From Balneolales bacterium (GTDB lineage Bacteria; Bacteroidota; Rhodothermia; Balneolales; Balneolaceae), in contig JAKSCW010000584.1 of assembly GCA_022360375.1 (NCBI GenBank), positions 1-6,427 of the forward strand: DNA of 6,427 nucleotides, written 5' to 3'. The position numbers were made by a program, and so were the translations under genes. Below, piece after piece: positions 5,937 to 6,427 of this stretch. A model generated the notes under the pieces. That model was not told the DNA's origin. It did not search any database and saw only the letters and a program-made list of their open reading frames with translations. Within the stretch, counting starts at the first letter, position 1. Every line of letters begins with the position of its first letter.

Positions 5937-6417
5937 ATAGTTTTATGTATGGTTTTAGTTTTTCGAGGGTTCGTTCTCCTATGCCCTTCACATTCGTAAG
6001 TTCCTCAACGGAAGTAAAATCCCCATTAGTTTCCCGATATTCAATAATTCTTTGCGCATAGGCTTCCCCAATGCCCGTAAGGGTCATTAACTCTTCTTTT
6101 GTGCCGGAATTTATCGAAACTACCACCGGTTCAACTTCAACCATTTCAGGTACTTCTGCTTCAAATTCTGAAGGATTATACTTCGCTTCAATTTCCAGTT
6201 GCTCACGTTCGATTAACGCACTTTTACGTTCGAATTCAGCCAGGATTTCTTCATAATTATCCGCTGGCGGAACCACTTTGGGTTTAATGAATACATCCAA
6301 CAACAGGATCGTGAGCAACAAGCAAAAGAGTGTGGTGATTGCAAAACGTTCTCTCCTGGTGATTTGTAATCGATCGATCCAAAAGAAGAAATGCCTTTTA
6401 ATCTTTTGCTTACTCAT
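5935..6417 (-). CDS. Membrane-anchored helix-hairpin-helix (ComEA-like) protein
   Basis: The 160-residue protein has a very basic N-terminus (about 1-23, with RRER at 21-24), one TM segment (about 25-44, FAITTLFCLLLTILLL), a charged linker rich in Glu (53-96, probably coiled-coil at 55-80), and a C-terminal tandem helix-hairpin-helix domain (101-160). The HhH motifs are seen as INSGTKEEL (102-110), LTGIGEAYAQRII (113-125) and VKGIGERTLEKL (143-154), with the usual paired GIG turns (115-117 and 145-147). This is the layout of ComEA-type DNA receptors, in which the HhH domain sits outside the cytoplasmic membrane and binds double-stranded DNA for uptake; the positive-inside rule also puts the N-terminus in the cytoplasm. 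The anchor is longer and the RRER start differs from classical ComEA, resembling HhH proteins common in Bacteroidota, so a competence role is not certain. ATG at 6417 has no clear ribosome site. It is followed by porX after 95 bp on the same strand. Confidence 0.85.
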   Translation of the reverse strand: MSKQKIKRHFFFWIDRLQITRRERFAITTLFCLLLTILLLDVFIKPKVVPPADNYEEILAEFERKSALIEREQLEIEAKYNPSEFEAEVPEMVEVEPVVVSINSGTKEELMTLTGIGEAYAQRIIEYRETNGDFTSVEELTNVKGIGERTLEKLKPYIKL

Positions 6418-6427
6418 AACTAGTAAT

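Noticed and set aside
6071..6287. Two plus-strand open frames opposite the HhH gene
   Set aside because: They are antisense to the Glu-rich linker and TM of the HhH protein; Ser-rich composition follows from Glu/Ala codons read backwards.

Overview
The window looks like a chromosomal segment from a Bacteroidota/Balneolota-type bacterium (Balneolaceae is my best guess). The reasons are a PorX-type receiver–phosphatase, a tsaE just downstream of porX, a YidC with Lys at the usual TM2 Arg position, a solo HsdR-N-like protein of the kind common in Bacteroidota, and genes whose starts mostly lack a clear Shine-Dalgarno sequence. The assignment rests on remembered family traits, not on a search.

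Layout. Bases 1-2696 (+ strand): yidC, missing only its first few codons, followed after 2 bp by a PD-(D/E)xK nuclease-fold gene with an unassigned C-terminal half. Bases 2697-2801 lie between convergent genes and hold a weak hairpin and two short open frames of uncertain status. Bases 2802-4123 (- strand): a tight cluster read tsaE -> 95-aa SH3-like protein -> pnuC (1-bp overlap, then a 6-bp gap). Bases 4124-4273: a gap holding an 88-bp element with inverted ends (GTCAT...ATGAC), probably an intergenic repeat. Bases 4274-5839 (- strand): porX. Bases 5840-5934: a leader with an AT-rich part and an inverted repeat that begins at the end of the upstream gene. Bases 5935-6417 (- strand): a membrane-anchored helix-hairpin-helix (ComEA-like) protein.

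How the genes fit together: most are housekeeping or envelope functions: membrane protein insertion (YidC), nicotinamide riboside uptake (PnuC), tRNA t6A formation (TsaE) and gliding/type IX secretion signalling (PorX). There is no rRNA, tRNA, CRISPR, transposase, prophage or recognisable defence island. I do not see a convincing new multi-gene system. The parts most worth a second look are the nuclease-fold protein joined to yidC, the small SH3-like protein between tsaE and pnuC, and the palindromic element between porX and tsaE.
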